DNA from: Ichthyophis bannanicus
Lineage: Eukaryota; Chordata; Amphibia; Gymnophiona; Ichthyophiidae
Direction: 5' to 3'
DNA length: 64,000 nt
Assembly: GCA_033557465.1 (NCBI GenBank)
Contig: CM066033.1
Span: 385,771,289 to 385,835,288, forward strand
Translations under genes and position numbers: made by a program
Shown: in pieces, positions 21,180-31,073 of the stretch
Position numbering within the stretch: the stretch's first letter is position 1
Layout: each line of letters opens with the position of its first letter
The notes under the pieces: model-generated
What the model saw: the letters and a program-made list of their open reading frames with translations, nothing else
Told to the model about the DNA's origin: nothing
Database searches by the model: none

Positions 21180-22030
21180 ATGGTTCCAGTCCCAAGAAAG
21201 AATCCGGCCAGTAGAGGAGGAAGATATGTTATGAAGCACTACACTTCTCTCCTCCAGAGCTAAGTGATGGTGGCATAGGGAGGAGGATAGGATAGAAAAT
21301 GCAAAGCCAAATAGCAGTGGCATCAAGAGAACATGAGGGAGAGCAGATAGGAGAAGTGGAATTGAGCAGTGGTGACATCGGGGTGGGGGGAGGATGGGAG
21401 ACACAGAGCTCTGTAGTGTTATTGGAGAAGGGGGAAGAAAGGAATGCAGGTGGTAAACATGGACCTGAGTCACAATAACATCAGGAGGGCTGGAACGGAG
21501 TGTCAAGATCTTCAAGAGAGAGGGAGCAAACAAGATCAGGTCAAGAGCATGAAGCTTGGTAGTGATGGCACTGGAAAAGAGGAAAGTATAGCAGGCAGGA
21601 GATGTGCAGCCAAGTAGTGGCAATATCAAGGTGTAGGAATAGCAGGGCTGGAGACATGCAGCTGAGCAGTGGTGAAATTATGAGAGAGGGAATGTGAGCA
21701 GAAGATGCTGAGCTGAGTGTCGTCAGCTGGAAAGTGGAGAAGTACAGCTGAGCTGCCAGCAGCATGAGGTGGGAGGGAAGATGGAAGACATGCAGTTGAG
21801 CAGCTGCATCAGGAGGATGGGTGGGAAATGGAGCTGAATGTTAGCAGCACTGAAAGATGGAAATGAGGAACTAGGAAAGAATGAAGAAGAGCACATGGAA
21901 GATAGGGATAAGTGGCAGTAGCACTGGGAGAGAGTGGACTGGAGATGTGGAACTGAGTGGTAGTGAGGAAAGGAGGTTAAGACAACGCTTAGTGAGAATA
22001 CTATTAGAGGGTTAGGTGGAAGGAGACATA
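21180..22030. repeat. Decayed purine-rich minisatellite, part 1
   Basis: Degenerate units of roughly 50-60 bp recur here, built on words such as ATGCAGCTGAGCAGTGGTG, GGAAAGTGGAG and AGATGGAG. The repeats vary much in length and sequence. The same words resume at 22630-22930. Minus-strand frames here are artefacts of the repeat. Confidence 0.6.
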
Positions 22031-22032
22031 AT

Positions 22033-22522
22033 GGGTCCGATATTCAAAAGGCAGTTACATGGTTCACAGCCCCTGTAAGCCGTGTAACTGCCTTAGATGG
22101 GAATATTCAATGGCACCTACACAGGCAGTGCTGGTGAATATTGCCGGCTATGTCCCCTATGCGCCCGGATGCTATCCAGTTAGCATCGGGGTGTGTTGGG
22201 GTGGTCTGGGGCAGAGCAGAGGCGGAGAATGGCGCTAGCCATGCAGCAGCGATATTGGAAACTGCACGGTTAATGATCGGCAACTCAAAGATAGGCGAGG
22301 AAAACCCTCGTCTATCTTTAAGATGCTGAAGCTAACCGGGCCACATCCAATATCATTGCTGCACGGTTAGCTTTGGCAGCTTCTGGCATCGGTGGTGATC
22401 ACTGGATATTCAATGCCATCATTGTAGCATTGAATATCTGGTTTTAGGGGTTGGGGGGGGGAGGGCTATGTGCCCATTGGCACACAGTCCTTCCAAACTA
22501 TGGACAACTGAATATCAGGCCC
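22033..22522. mobile_element. MITE with GGGYCYGATATTCA ends
   Basis: The left end GGGTCCGATATTCA and the right end CTGAATATCAGGCCC are imperfect inverted copies. The 490-bp insert lies within a decayed minisatellite, which supports its limits. Internal segments (TGGATATTCAATGCCATC) repeat the terminal word. No transposase frame. Superfamily not determined. Confidence 0.6.
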
Positions 22523-22629
22523 AATATTTCCTCCTGCAAGATGCATGTGCTCTAACCCAAGGGTCACCCGCTTGAGACCAGACCAGGCTGTGTTGACACT
22601 GGGGGAAACCCCCTGCCCACCCCTCTGAA

Positions 22630-22930
22630 TTTTTAGAAAGGCAGGTGGAAGACAAAGCTGAGTATTGGCAGAACATGGAAAGGAAGGAGAGAAGGCAGAA
22701 GATGGAGCAGAGTTGTGGTGGTATTTGCAGAGAAGGAGTAAAGGTGGGAGATGGAGCTGCATGGCAATGGTATTGGAAAGCAGGATAGGTAGGAGTGAGA
22801 CAGATTAATGGTGGTGGCATTGAGAGAAAAAGAGGGATGGTGGGCAGAAGGTGGAGCAGAGTGATGGCATCTTGAGGGAAGGTACATGGGAGACAAAGCA
22901 GAGAAGTGGAAAATCGAGGCTAGCAGAATG
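22630..22930. repeat. Decayed purine-rich minisatellite, part 2
   Basis: It continues the repeat words of 21180-22030 (GGTGGAAGACAAAGCTGAG, GGGAGATGGAGCTGCATGG) on the other side of the MITE and of a short spacer. Confidence 0.55.
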
Positions 22931-22953
22931 TAATTTCTAGTCACCATGTTGAC

Positions 22954-23153
22954 CTGGTGGAGGGAAGGAGTAGCCTAGTGATTAGAGCAACAGCTTCATA
23001 CCCAAGAAACCATTGTTTGCTTCCCACTGGCATTCCTTCTGACCTTGGGCAAGTCACTTTACCCTCCATTGCCTCAGAAGAAAAGGCCTGGCAATCTACT
23101 TCTGGTCAGGGCTGCTGGATCACCATTGACTTGATGGCACTTTAAAAAAAATA
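22954..23153 (+). mobile_element. tRNA-headed SINE with L2-like body and RTE-like tail
   Basis: A perfect 8-bp direct repeat ATGTTGAC at 22946-22953 and 23154-23161 brackets this 200-bp element. The head has an A-box-like TAGCCTAGTGATTAGAGC and a weak B box. The middle reads GACCTTGGGCAAGTCACTTT, the same segment seen in L2 tails at 44195. The end TTGACTTGATGGCACTTT followed by A-rich sequence resembles the RTE 3' end at about 50680 (GACTCGACGGCACTTAAC). The tail suggests mobilisation by an RTE LINE. Confidence 0.8.
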
Positions 23154-23379
23154 ATGTTGACACGGCACTCAGAATTTGTCTAAGGGGTATGTTTACTAAA
23201 CTGCGTTAGTGCGATTCACGTTAGGAGCCGCGGTAGAGACAGAAACCCCAAATAAGGACATGGGCGGTACATCGTTTCCGAGAACGCGCGTTACAAGGCG
23301 CCATAAATGAACGAGCGCTACAGGGCACGTTACCGCGCGTTAATCTTAAGAAGGCGTGCAGGCATACAAGCACAGCAAT

Positions 23380-23452
23380 AGAGCTGAAGCACAATGGTTA
23401 CAACACTGAGTGATGGTACAGGGGTCATGGGTTCGATTCTCCAGTGGGCCTA
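23380..23452 (+). ncRNA. tRNA-like segment
   Basis: A box-like AAGCACAATGGTTA is followed after about 28 bases by a good B box, GGGTTCGATTCT. A full cloverleaf is not evident, so this looks like a tRNA-derived promoter or SINE relic and not a tRNA gene. Confidence 0.55.
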
Positions 23453-25336
23453 ATGTATAAGGCTGGCTGAGGCAGCACCCTTTACATTTAAGTAGCGATT
23501 GTTGAGGCATGTGACGTGTATTTTAATTAGTGCTGCCAGCAAACACACCCTCACGGTGGCATAACCTAAGGTGCCGCATAAGGCACCCCATAAGGCACTC
23601 CATAGGGCACATTATAAAGTGTACTGTCCGCCAAGGCCCCCTATAATGTCCCCTATAGGACACCTTATAAGGATGTGAACAAAGCCCTGGCTGGCTGCAG
23701 GACTGCACGTCACCACACAAACTGTCTGCTGTGGTTACCAGGATAGGGGTAACCCACCCGTACCCATGATGCACTGCACATGCAAATCAGCAGTCGAGAG
23801 ATGGGCACAAGATCGGGTATGCACCCCCACAGCACCTCGGCCTTGTAGGGGGAACAGACCATGTGTGGCACTGCCACAGAGTAGCCACAGACAGTCACAT
23901 TGTACGGGTACAGTGCCCACCCTGAGGTTGAGGTGGGGCGCCCAGCACCAGGTCCACAGCACCTTTCATGGCTGAAATACGCTATGCTGCAGGTCCCCAT
24001 CAGTGTGTGATAGGTAGTTCAGTTAGACACACCTAGGATACATCTGTGTCCTGCTGTATGTCTCAGTCATGTCTGGTCCCTATGGGCGATGCTGCACCCA
24101 GAATAGTGCATATCCTGTGTTGGTGCCATCGTTACCTGCTGTAGTTGAAGGGGGGGGGATGTATGGACCCATAGGCAGATTATGTACCACCACACAACCC
24201 ACCCTTTGGGGCTCAGGGTGGGAAACAGGATCACCCACCAATAGATCCACAGTCTACCACCCTGCAATGGCAGCAGTAGAAGGGACCAGCAACCCCAGTC
24301 CTGCTGGGGAACAGACAGAGCGGTACACATCCATAACGCAATAGCAGACAGACGGCAGGCCTGGAAATGCTGAGCTGCCCCCCACCATTATCTGACATTC
24401 TCCAGCAGCAAGTCTCCAGCCACTGCACCCTGCAAGGTGTTCCAACAAGACACATACTAGCTGCAGACAGTCCGCCTGCTAGACCATAGTGCATGGTCCA
24501 GAAGGAGATGCATGTACCCAGAACGGGGATGCCAGCATACACACCAAGCAGATAAGTCAGTGATTAGGCCCCAAAAGGAAACCCATAAATATCACATGAA
24601 AAAAATACTATATAGCACTATGGGGGAACCTAGCCATGCCATGGTCACTGCTCAGTCATGGTGAGAGTGACCTCCCAGCAGGACATGCTATGGCCACCCT
24701 GTCTGTGCAGGTGGTGGCCAGGCACTACAATGTCTGAGCCATTGCCCTATGCCGTGTGCAGATGCATCCAGGCCAGGCCACCCTATCCAGGCTATTCCCA
24801 CGGTACCTTGCTCCTCATTATGCACATTGGCAAGCCAATACTGGCAACAGTGCTGGCAGTGGGCTGTGGAGGGTGTTGGCAGCCACCACACACTGGATAG
24901 ACAGACACACACTCCCCACACCTATGCCAGCATTGTGCAACTATAGAGGTGTTGGGCAGCCCAGGCCACCACACCAGTCCTGGGCACAGTGCAGGCTTGG
25001 CTATGGTATGCAATACTCTAGGAGTCACTCCCCAGGTTGGTAAACACTGTCAGACACAAGACCTGTAGCACACTCCACAGACATCAGAAAGGTTGCTATG
25101 ATGCAGCTCACTCAGAAAAGTGTACTTAACCTAGGAATTGCTATCTGCCAGTACTCATAGCAACCTTTTGATTGATGTGTACCATATTCCCCGGTTTAGG
25201 GTGGCATTACTAAGGTATGCAAGTGCTAGTATTGGGAGATGCACGCAGAGCCCAAAGTCCTGCCTCTCCAGGAGGCTTTGGATAATGGGGCCTGTGGGTG
25301 CGGGTGTGTCTGCCCCTGTTGGCTGCTGCTTTACGG

Positions 25337-25529
25337 CAGAGGTTCCCAACTCCAGTCCTGCGGTGCAAAACACTGTTCGGGTTTTCATGCTGTCCCTCAT
25401 GAATATGCATGAGATACATCTGCATACCATGGGGGTGGCGCATAGAAATGCAGCACAGGCATCTTTATCAGAGGCAGCATGGAACCGGAATGGTGTTTGG
25501 CCCTCCAGGACTGCATTTGGGAGGCTCTG
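25337..25529. mobile_element. Decayed hAT palindromic MITE
   Basis: Left end CAGAGGTTCCCAACTCCAG and internal ATGAATATGCATGAGATA match the family at 11198-11404. The right half is strongly diverged (TTTGGGAGGCTCTG). It nests in the 3.76-kb element. Confidence 0.65.
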
Positions 25530-25675
25530 CTCTAGGTATTGTGCATGTTTATGGTGTCTGTGCTCTGTAGGGTAAAATGTAGGTGTCTTGGGCATGTTTA
25601 CGTCATCTGCAAAAACGGTGCTGTCTGTATTAGCACGTTGTAGTAGTGGGTAAAATATGGGGACTGGGTTGGCGG

Positions 25676-25746
25676 GAACCACAGCTGGGACTTGAACCTG
25701 TGACGCTCTGCTTCTGAATACACTGGTTTTGTGCACTGCACCACCT
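25676..25746 (-). ncRNA. tRNA-like segment, minus strand
   Basis: The minus strand reads TGGTGCAGTGCACAAAAC (A-box-like) and, about 30 bases on, GGTTCAAGTCCC (B box). As at 23380, no convincing acceptor stem is seen. The two tRNA-like segments lie on opposite strands and face each other within one element. Confidence 0.55.
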
Positions 25747-26821
25747 TATTGTCACAGAGTCAGTATATTCCTTGGTGATACCATGACTGTTCGTCAGACA
25801 GGGCCCGTCTGTTGCAGTACACGGCACCCACCTACACAGGGCTAGGCCACGGTCTGCTCTGGGCAGCTGCCACTGCCCCCTCCACCACCAGTATCCCTCA
25901 GCCACCATGCTGACATGCCCTTCTGCTGGTGGTGCGCAGTCTCAGGCCATCCAGTGTGCAGGTAGGCGGCTGCCTATGGTGCGGGTTCTGGGGTAGGGGT
26001 GCCTGCATAGGTGTCCACGCTTCCCCCCAGCACCGCCTGCCAATGTTCCGTGCCCTTGGGGGTAGCTGCTGGGTACTATCCCCTGTGACACTGTGGGAAA
26101 CACAGTCGTGCCCATGTTGGGCCTTCAGCAGTTGCTGTTTGGCTGCTCTGCTGCTTCAGCATTCGTATGGGCCACCTAGGCATTGCCCTAGTCCGCACTG
26201 TGGCCCAGCTGCACCACAGCATGTGCCGCCTGCGGCCCTCTGTATCCCCTTTTCCGGCATCTGTCCAGTTGCCATTCCGACATGCCCGCCCTGATGTTGC
26301 GGGACATGTGCATGCCATAGGAACCCTGTCCAATGATGGGGAAAACCCTGAGCAGCGCTATTTCACTGTGGGCTCATTCACCTTGTATGGGGACGGAGTA
26401 TAGACCCTTCCACGATTTATATCTGTTCTATGGAGCTTACTCATGGGGGGAGGGGTTGATGTTTCTCATTGATACCACTATTGGCCAGCTTGGTTATGGT
26501 TTTTTTTCCAGTTTGTTGGGGTCATTTTCAGTGTTTATGTGCCCTTTTGTTCTGTGCACATGTATCACACTTATCACTTGTTTTTGGTTTCCCTGCCTGG
26601 GCTGTACATTGCTGACACTTAAATGGTTTCTCTCCCCTGTAATGTGCATTTAACGGCAGGTTTTCATTTGCGTTGGAATTGAGCTCTTCAGATCAGAGCG
26701 TTAGTGTGAAGGGAGCCTCTCCCCGCCCACTCTCCGCCCATTGACCCCTTCTCTCCGCCCTCTCTCCACCTTCTGCGGTGTTTTACCGCGCCGCGGGAGT
26801 TTACGATCATTAAGTATGGTT

Positions 26822-26911
26822 AACGCACGTTATGTAATGTTAACGATCGTAAGTGCATCATAACACGCGTTATGATGCGCTTACGATCGTTAACGTTACT
26901 TAACGCGCGTT
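26822..26911. repeat. 90-bp near-perfect palindrome at the element's right end
   Basis: Arms 26822-26864 and 26869-26911 pair with a 4-base loop. The inner 26 pairs have a single mismatch. The arms carry GTTAACGATCGTAAG and its complement, and are rich in CG and ATCG. It is about 35 bases from the terminal inverted repeat. Confidence 0.85.
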
Positions 26912-26945
26912 ATGTACAATTACCGCAGTTTAGTAAACATACCCC

Positions 26946-27293
26946 TAAGTCTAACCCTACATCTAGCCACTATGATTCTGAAGATATTATAAAACTTAGC
27001 TTTGAAGGACTTTCTTGAGGATTGGGTACTAGGCAATTGTCTTACTTGCCAACCCTTAACCCTGGATTTGGTTGGCAGATAGAAGAAGGAAATATGTTTT
27101 CATTTAACCGCAGCCCAAACTTTGGTCCTCAGATACTGCCATGACTCTGATTTTGAGAATTCCCAGAAACAATATTGAGGAGATTAATTTGCATAGCCAC
27201 TCTCCCTTCTGGTTAATTTAATTCTATTGGGTGCTATATAAACTAGGCATTCTGTTGTAGTGTTCAAGAACTGGAGTCTCCTTTGCAAATGGT
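26946..27293. other. No recognised feature
   Basis: Spacer between the 3.76-kb element and DIRS-2. I see nothing to annotate. Confidence 0.4.
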
Positions 27294-27294
27294 A

Positions 27295-27484
27295 AAGCGT
27301 AGTTACTAACCTATAATAGGTGATCTCCGGGAACAGCAGGAATTTAGTCTTCACATATGGGTATCGTCGGTACCGACGGAGCCTGCGTGGGAACGCTCCC
27401 CAGCATCCAATAGGAACGCTTTTGGAAGCACCCCTCAGCACATGCGCGCTGCCTTCCCACCTTTCCATCTGTCCCTCTTCAGTT
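27295..27484 (-). repeat. DIRS-2 right inverted terminal repeat
   Basis: It pairs with 35836-35998 and has an extra outer tail (AGCGTAGTTACTAACCTATA) that the left repeat lacks. Confidence 0.92.
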
Positions 27485-27589
27485 AAGTTTGTAGCTGAGT
27501 GAAAGGATAGAGGGAGAGAGGAAAGAGACAAAGAGATAGAGAGACAACTCCTAGGGGAGGTGGGTGGGTTGTGAAAACTAAATTCCTCC

Positions 27590-27669
27590 TTTTCTCGGAG
27601 ATTATCTGTTACAGGTGAGTAACTATGCTATCTCCAGGAATAAGCAGGAATGTAGTCTTCACATATGGG
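27590..27669 (-). repeat. DIRS-2 internal complementary region
   Basis: One half (about 27593-27629) is the inverse of the right outer end, the other (27630-27669, ATCTCCAGGAATAAGCAGGA) is the inverse of the left outer end, with a few mismatches. It contains CTGTTACAG. Confidence 0.9.
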
Positions 27670-27786
27670 GACTCCCTAGCTGAAGATGCCAGGGAGATAG
27701 CCCCAGGAAGGTACCACCCTAGAAGGTGGGATCCTTCCTCCCATGGATCTCTGGCATTCCACCAGGGTTGGTGGGTAGGAGTTGAT

Positions 27787-29787
27787 TTAGGTTTGAAAGA
27801 GATTTTGAAGAACAGCTTGGCCAAAGAAGGCATCCCGACGGGAGGCCTTATCCAGGCAGTAGTAGGCTGTGAAGGTGTGTACCAAAGCCCAGGTGGCTGC
27901 TTGACAAATGTCATCGATAGACACAGAGTGAAGATTATCCATAGAAGTTGCCATGGCTCTCACGTTATGAGCTGTGACAAGGTCCTGAAGAGGAAGACCC
28001 TTACTCTCATAAGCAAAGGATATGCATTGGGCAATCCAGTTAGATAAAGTTCTTTTGGAGACTGGAAGTCCCAAATGACTAGGGTCAAAAGCTATAAAAA
28101 GTTGCGAGGACTTTCTATGTTGCTGTGTTCTTTGTATGTAAAAGGTTAAGGCACTTTTACAATCCATAGTATGAAGGTTTCTTTCTGCATTAGAGGAGTG
28201 AGGCCTCGGAAAAATTACAGGAAGATAAATTGATTGATTTAAATGAAAAGGCGAAACCACCTTTGGCATAAAGTGTGGATGAGTTCTAAGAACAACCTTA
28301 TCATGATGAAATCTAGTATAAGGAGGATCAGCCACTAAAGCTTGCAATTCACTAATGCGACGTGCAGAGGTGATTGCAATTAGGAAGATGACCTTCCAGG
28401 TCAAAAACTTAAGGGCTGTAGTAGATAAAGGCTCGAAAGGCGGCTTCATGAGCTGCCCCAGAACTAGATTTATATCCCATGCCACCGGTGGTGGCTTGAT
28501 GGGAGGTCTGGTAAATAGAAGGCCTCTCATAAATCTTGATATGAGTGGATGAGAGGAAATTGGTTGTCCATTCAGAGGCTTATAAGAAGCTGCAATTGCA
28601 CTAAGATGGACTATTACCGAATTGGTCTTTAGACCAGAATTCGATAAGTGAAGGAGATACTCTAGTATCGATTCTAAGGGTATGACCAGGGGGTTTAATT
28701 TCTTTTTGGAGCACCATATCGTAAAACGTTTCCACTTGAAGGCATAAGATCTTCTTGTGGAAAGTTTCCTAGAAGCCTGAAGGATATCCTTTACCTGTTG
28801 GGACAGGTTAAAATCTTGGAGGTCTAAGCCTTCAGCAACCAGGCCATGAGGTGCAGGGACTGGGGATTCGGGTGCCATAGCGTCCCGTTCTCCTAGGAAA
28901 GGAGATCCGGAGCATGCCCTAACTCCAGAGGTGCCGCTTGAGAGAGATGTAGAAGCAGGGAATACCACGTTTGGCGTGGCCATCGTGGTGCTATGAGGAT
29001 CATGCGTCCCCTGTTTCTCTGAAGCTTGAAGAGTGTTTTGGGGATGAGAGGAATGGGTGGGAAGGCATAAAGGAAGTCCTGACCCCAGTGAAGGAGGAAG
29101 GCATCCCTTGTCTGACAGTTGTGAGCCTGAATCCTGGAACAGAACTGGGGAGGTTTGGCATTCAGTGGACTTGCAAAGAGATCTATGTCTGGAGTGCCCC
29201 AGAGATGAAATATCTTTGCCACCTGGTCTAGGTGGAGGGAACACTCGTGAGGCAGCAGTACTCGACTGAGTTTGTCTGCCCAAAGGTTTTGAATGCCTGG
29301 AAGATATACCACTAGAAGGTGAATTTGATGCTCTCTGGCGAGGGCCCACAGTTGTAAAGCTTCGTTGCATAACGACAGAGAGCCTGTTCCGCCCTGCTTG
29401 TTCACATAGAACATGGCTACTTGATTGTCCGTCTGGACTAGGACTGTCTTGTAGCTGAGCTGGGCGTGGAATACTCGAAGAGCTAAATAGATTGCTCTTA
29501 ATTCCAGGAGGTTTATGTGTAAACCAACCTCCTGTGGAGTCCAGGTGCCCTGGATAGAGAGATGATTCAGGTGTGCACCCCAACCCACCTGTGATGCATC
29601 TGTTAGGGTGGCCTGAAAGAGGGGTTGATGAAAAGGAGACCCCACTGTCAGATTTTCTAGTGATTGCCACCATTGGAGGGACAAAATTAGTCGTTGATAG
29701 ATTATTACTTTGCCGACAAATGACCTGTGGCCTACGTCCACTGTGTGGAGAGGGTCCACTGAGCTGCTCGCATGTGGAGGCGAGCAT
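27787..29787 (-). CDS. DIRS-2 tyrosine recombinase
   Basis: The frame is 666 codons, but the first 290 or so overlap the RNase H region in another frame and look non-conserved. The recombinase proper begins near 28860 (LVAEGLDLQDFNLSQ). It has the core-binding domain (RRSYAFKWKRFTIWC, HLSNSGLKTNSVIVHLSA). The catalytic domain follows, with Arg I in ITSARRISEL, H-x-x-R as HNVRAMATS, and the likely nucleophile Tyr in FTAYYCLDK. The C-terminus GQAVLQNLFQT matches DIRS-1. No lesion is seen, unlike its own gag and RT frames. It acts on the circular DNA intermediate in the nucleus. Confidence 0.92.
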   Translation of the reverse strand: MLASTCEQLSGPSPHSGRRPQVICRQSNNLSTTNFVPPMVAITRKSDSGVSFSSTPLSGHPNRCITGGLGCTPESSLYPGHLDSTGGWFTHKPPGIKSNLFSSSSIPRPAQLQDSPSPDGQSSSHVLCEQAGRNRLSVVMQRSFTTVGPRQRASNSPSSGISSRHSKPLGRQTQSSTAASRVFPPPRPGGKDISSLGHSRHRSLCKSTECQTSPVLFQDSGSQLSDKGCLPPSLGSGLPLCLPTHSSHPQNTLQASEKQGTHDPHSTTMATPNVVFPASTSLSSGTSGVRACSGSPFLGERDAMAPESPVPAPHGLVAEGLDLQDFNLSQQVKDILQASRKLSTRRSYAFKWKRFTIWCSKKKLNPLVIPLESILEYLLHLSNSGLKTNSVIVHLSAIAASYKPLNGQPISSHPLISRFMRGLLFTRPPIKPPPVAWDINLVLGQLMKPPFEPLSTTALKFLTWKVIFLIAITSARRISELQALVADPPYTRFHHDKVVLRTHPHFMPKVVSPFHLNQSIYLPVIFPRPHSSNAERNLHTMDCKSALTFYIQRTQQHRKSSQLFIAFDPSHLGLPVSKRTLSNWIAQCISFAYESKGLPLQDLVTAHNVRAMATSMDNLHSVSIDDICQAATWALVHTFTAYYCLDKASRRDAFFGQAVLQNLFQT

Positions 29788-30823
29788 ATGGGACTACATG
29801 AACTGTGGATGCCATATGTCCCAGTAACTGCAGTAGCTGTCGAGCAGTGAGGGAGGATTTGCCTACTGCTTGAGAAGCTAGTTGCATAATGCGAAGACAG
29901 CGGGCTTGTGGAAGGAAAGCCCTTGCCTGTCTGGTATCCAGACAAGCTCCTATGAATTCTAGGCATTGGGAAGGAACTAGTTGAGATTTTTGGAAGTTTA
30001 TTACCAATCCCAAGTATTGGAGGATTTGCATTGTACAGGACAGTGCAGTGCTGGCCTCTGCAACTGTAGGGGCTCGAATGAGTCAGTCGTCTAAGTAAAG
30101 GAAGACAAAAATCCCCAGGGTTCGTAGAAATGCAGCTACTACTGCCATGCATTTCGTGAATACCCTTGGTGCTGAAGCCAGACCAAAGGGAAGAACCCTG
30201 TACTGGAAATGTTTTCCCCTGAAAAGGAAACGTAAGAATTTCCTGTGTTCTGGATGGATGAGAATGTGAGTGTATGCATCCTTTAAGTCTAGAGAGCAAA
30301 GCCAATCCTGGCTTTGAAGGTATGGCAGAAGAGTTCCTAGAGAAATCATTTTGAATTTCTCTCGAAACAGATATTTGTTTAGTTCTCTGAGGTCCCGAAT
30401 GGGTCTGTGTCCTCCTGTTTTCTTTGGAATAAGAAAATAGGGGGAGTAGAACCCTGCACCCCGTACTTCCTCTATTGCCCCTTGGGCAAGAAGTGTGGAG
30501 ACCTCGTGATCTAGCAGATTGTCTGTGGAGGTTTGAGAATTGAATTGCTTTAGAATTGTAGGAGGGGGCATGCTGTGAAAATGAAGCTTGTACCCTTCTC
30601 CTACAATGGACAAAGTCCAATCTTCTGCTGTTATCTGATGCTCTCTGTTGGCAAAGTGGCATAACCTGCCCGGAATATTGGGGGGTTGGGGACCCCTCAG
30701 AGGCAGGAAGGCAAAGCTCTCTAGGCAGGAGTCAAAGCCCTTAAGGGGGCTGAACCTGGAAAGCTGGTTGGGCTCTCGGGCCTTTTGGCTTCTTTTGCTG
30801 TCTAGTTTGTCCCTTTTGGGCAA
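28893..30823 (-). pseudogene. DIRS-2 RT/RNase H with nonsense codons and frameshift
   Basis: The RT part (30823 downward) has FYSPYFLIPKKTGG, REKFKMISLGTLLPYL, SLDLKDAYTHILIHP, LPFGLASAPRVFTKC and the catalytic YLDD. The codon right after YLDD is TGA (30083-30085), where DIRS-1 has tryptophan. The same frame resumes (LQYLGLVINFQKSQL, LLGHMASTVHV) to a TAG at 29732-29734. After a frameshift, RNase H follows in another frame: LTDASQVGWGAHL, NLLELRAIYLALRVF, VQTDNQVAMFYVNKQGG, WADKLSRVLLPHE, DLFASPLNAKPPQF and ILIAPRWPRQTW. It overlaps the recombinase frame. No functional polymerase can be made from this copy. Confidence 0.9.
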
Positions 30824-31073
30824 CCTGACCTTGAGTTTGACTCTGCTGGGTATAGGAAAGATAAAACTTCCTCTTTTTGCTAAAAGAGGATTTTTTATAA
30901 GGCTTCCTTTTGGCTGGAGTGGCTGTAGACTTTTACAATCTATCTAAGGTAGAATTGTCAGCATCTAACTCGTTAGCCTTTTCCTGCCAGTTCTTCCCAA
31001 AGAGATTCTCCCCCGTGCAAGGAATGTTGCCTAACCTGTCCTGTACCCAAGTCTCCAAGTCCGATGCCTGTAG

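Larger units (their letters stand above)
23184..26945. mobile_element. 3.76-kb terminal-inverted-repeat element without transposase
   Basis: The first 22 bases (beginning GGGGTATGTTTACTAAACTG) are repeated perfectly, inverted, as the last 22. The flanks TTGTCTAA and AAGTCTAA agree at 6 of 8 positions, which fits an aged 8-bp target duplication but does not prove it. Inside I find no transposase motif; all frames are short. It contains two tRNA-like segments, a decayed hAT MITE and a terminal palindrome. A 126-bp relative with similar ends lies at 48519-48644. It is probably a large non-autonomous DNA transposon. Confidence 0.75.

Noticed and set aside
23380..23452. A functional tRNA gene
   Set aside because: The B box is good but no acceptor stem or full cloverleaf can be drawn; kept only as tRNA-like.
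25155..25736. 193-codon minus-strand frame in the 3.76-kb element
   Set aside because: It covers a decayed MITE and a tRNA-like segment and shows no transposase motif.
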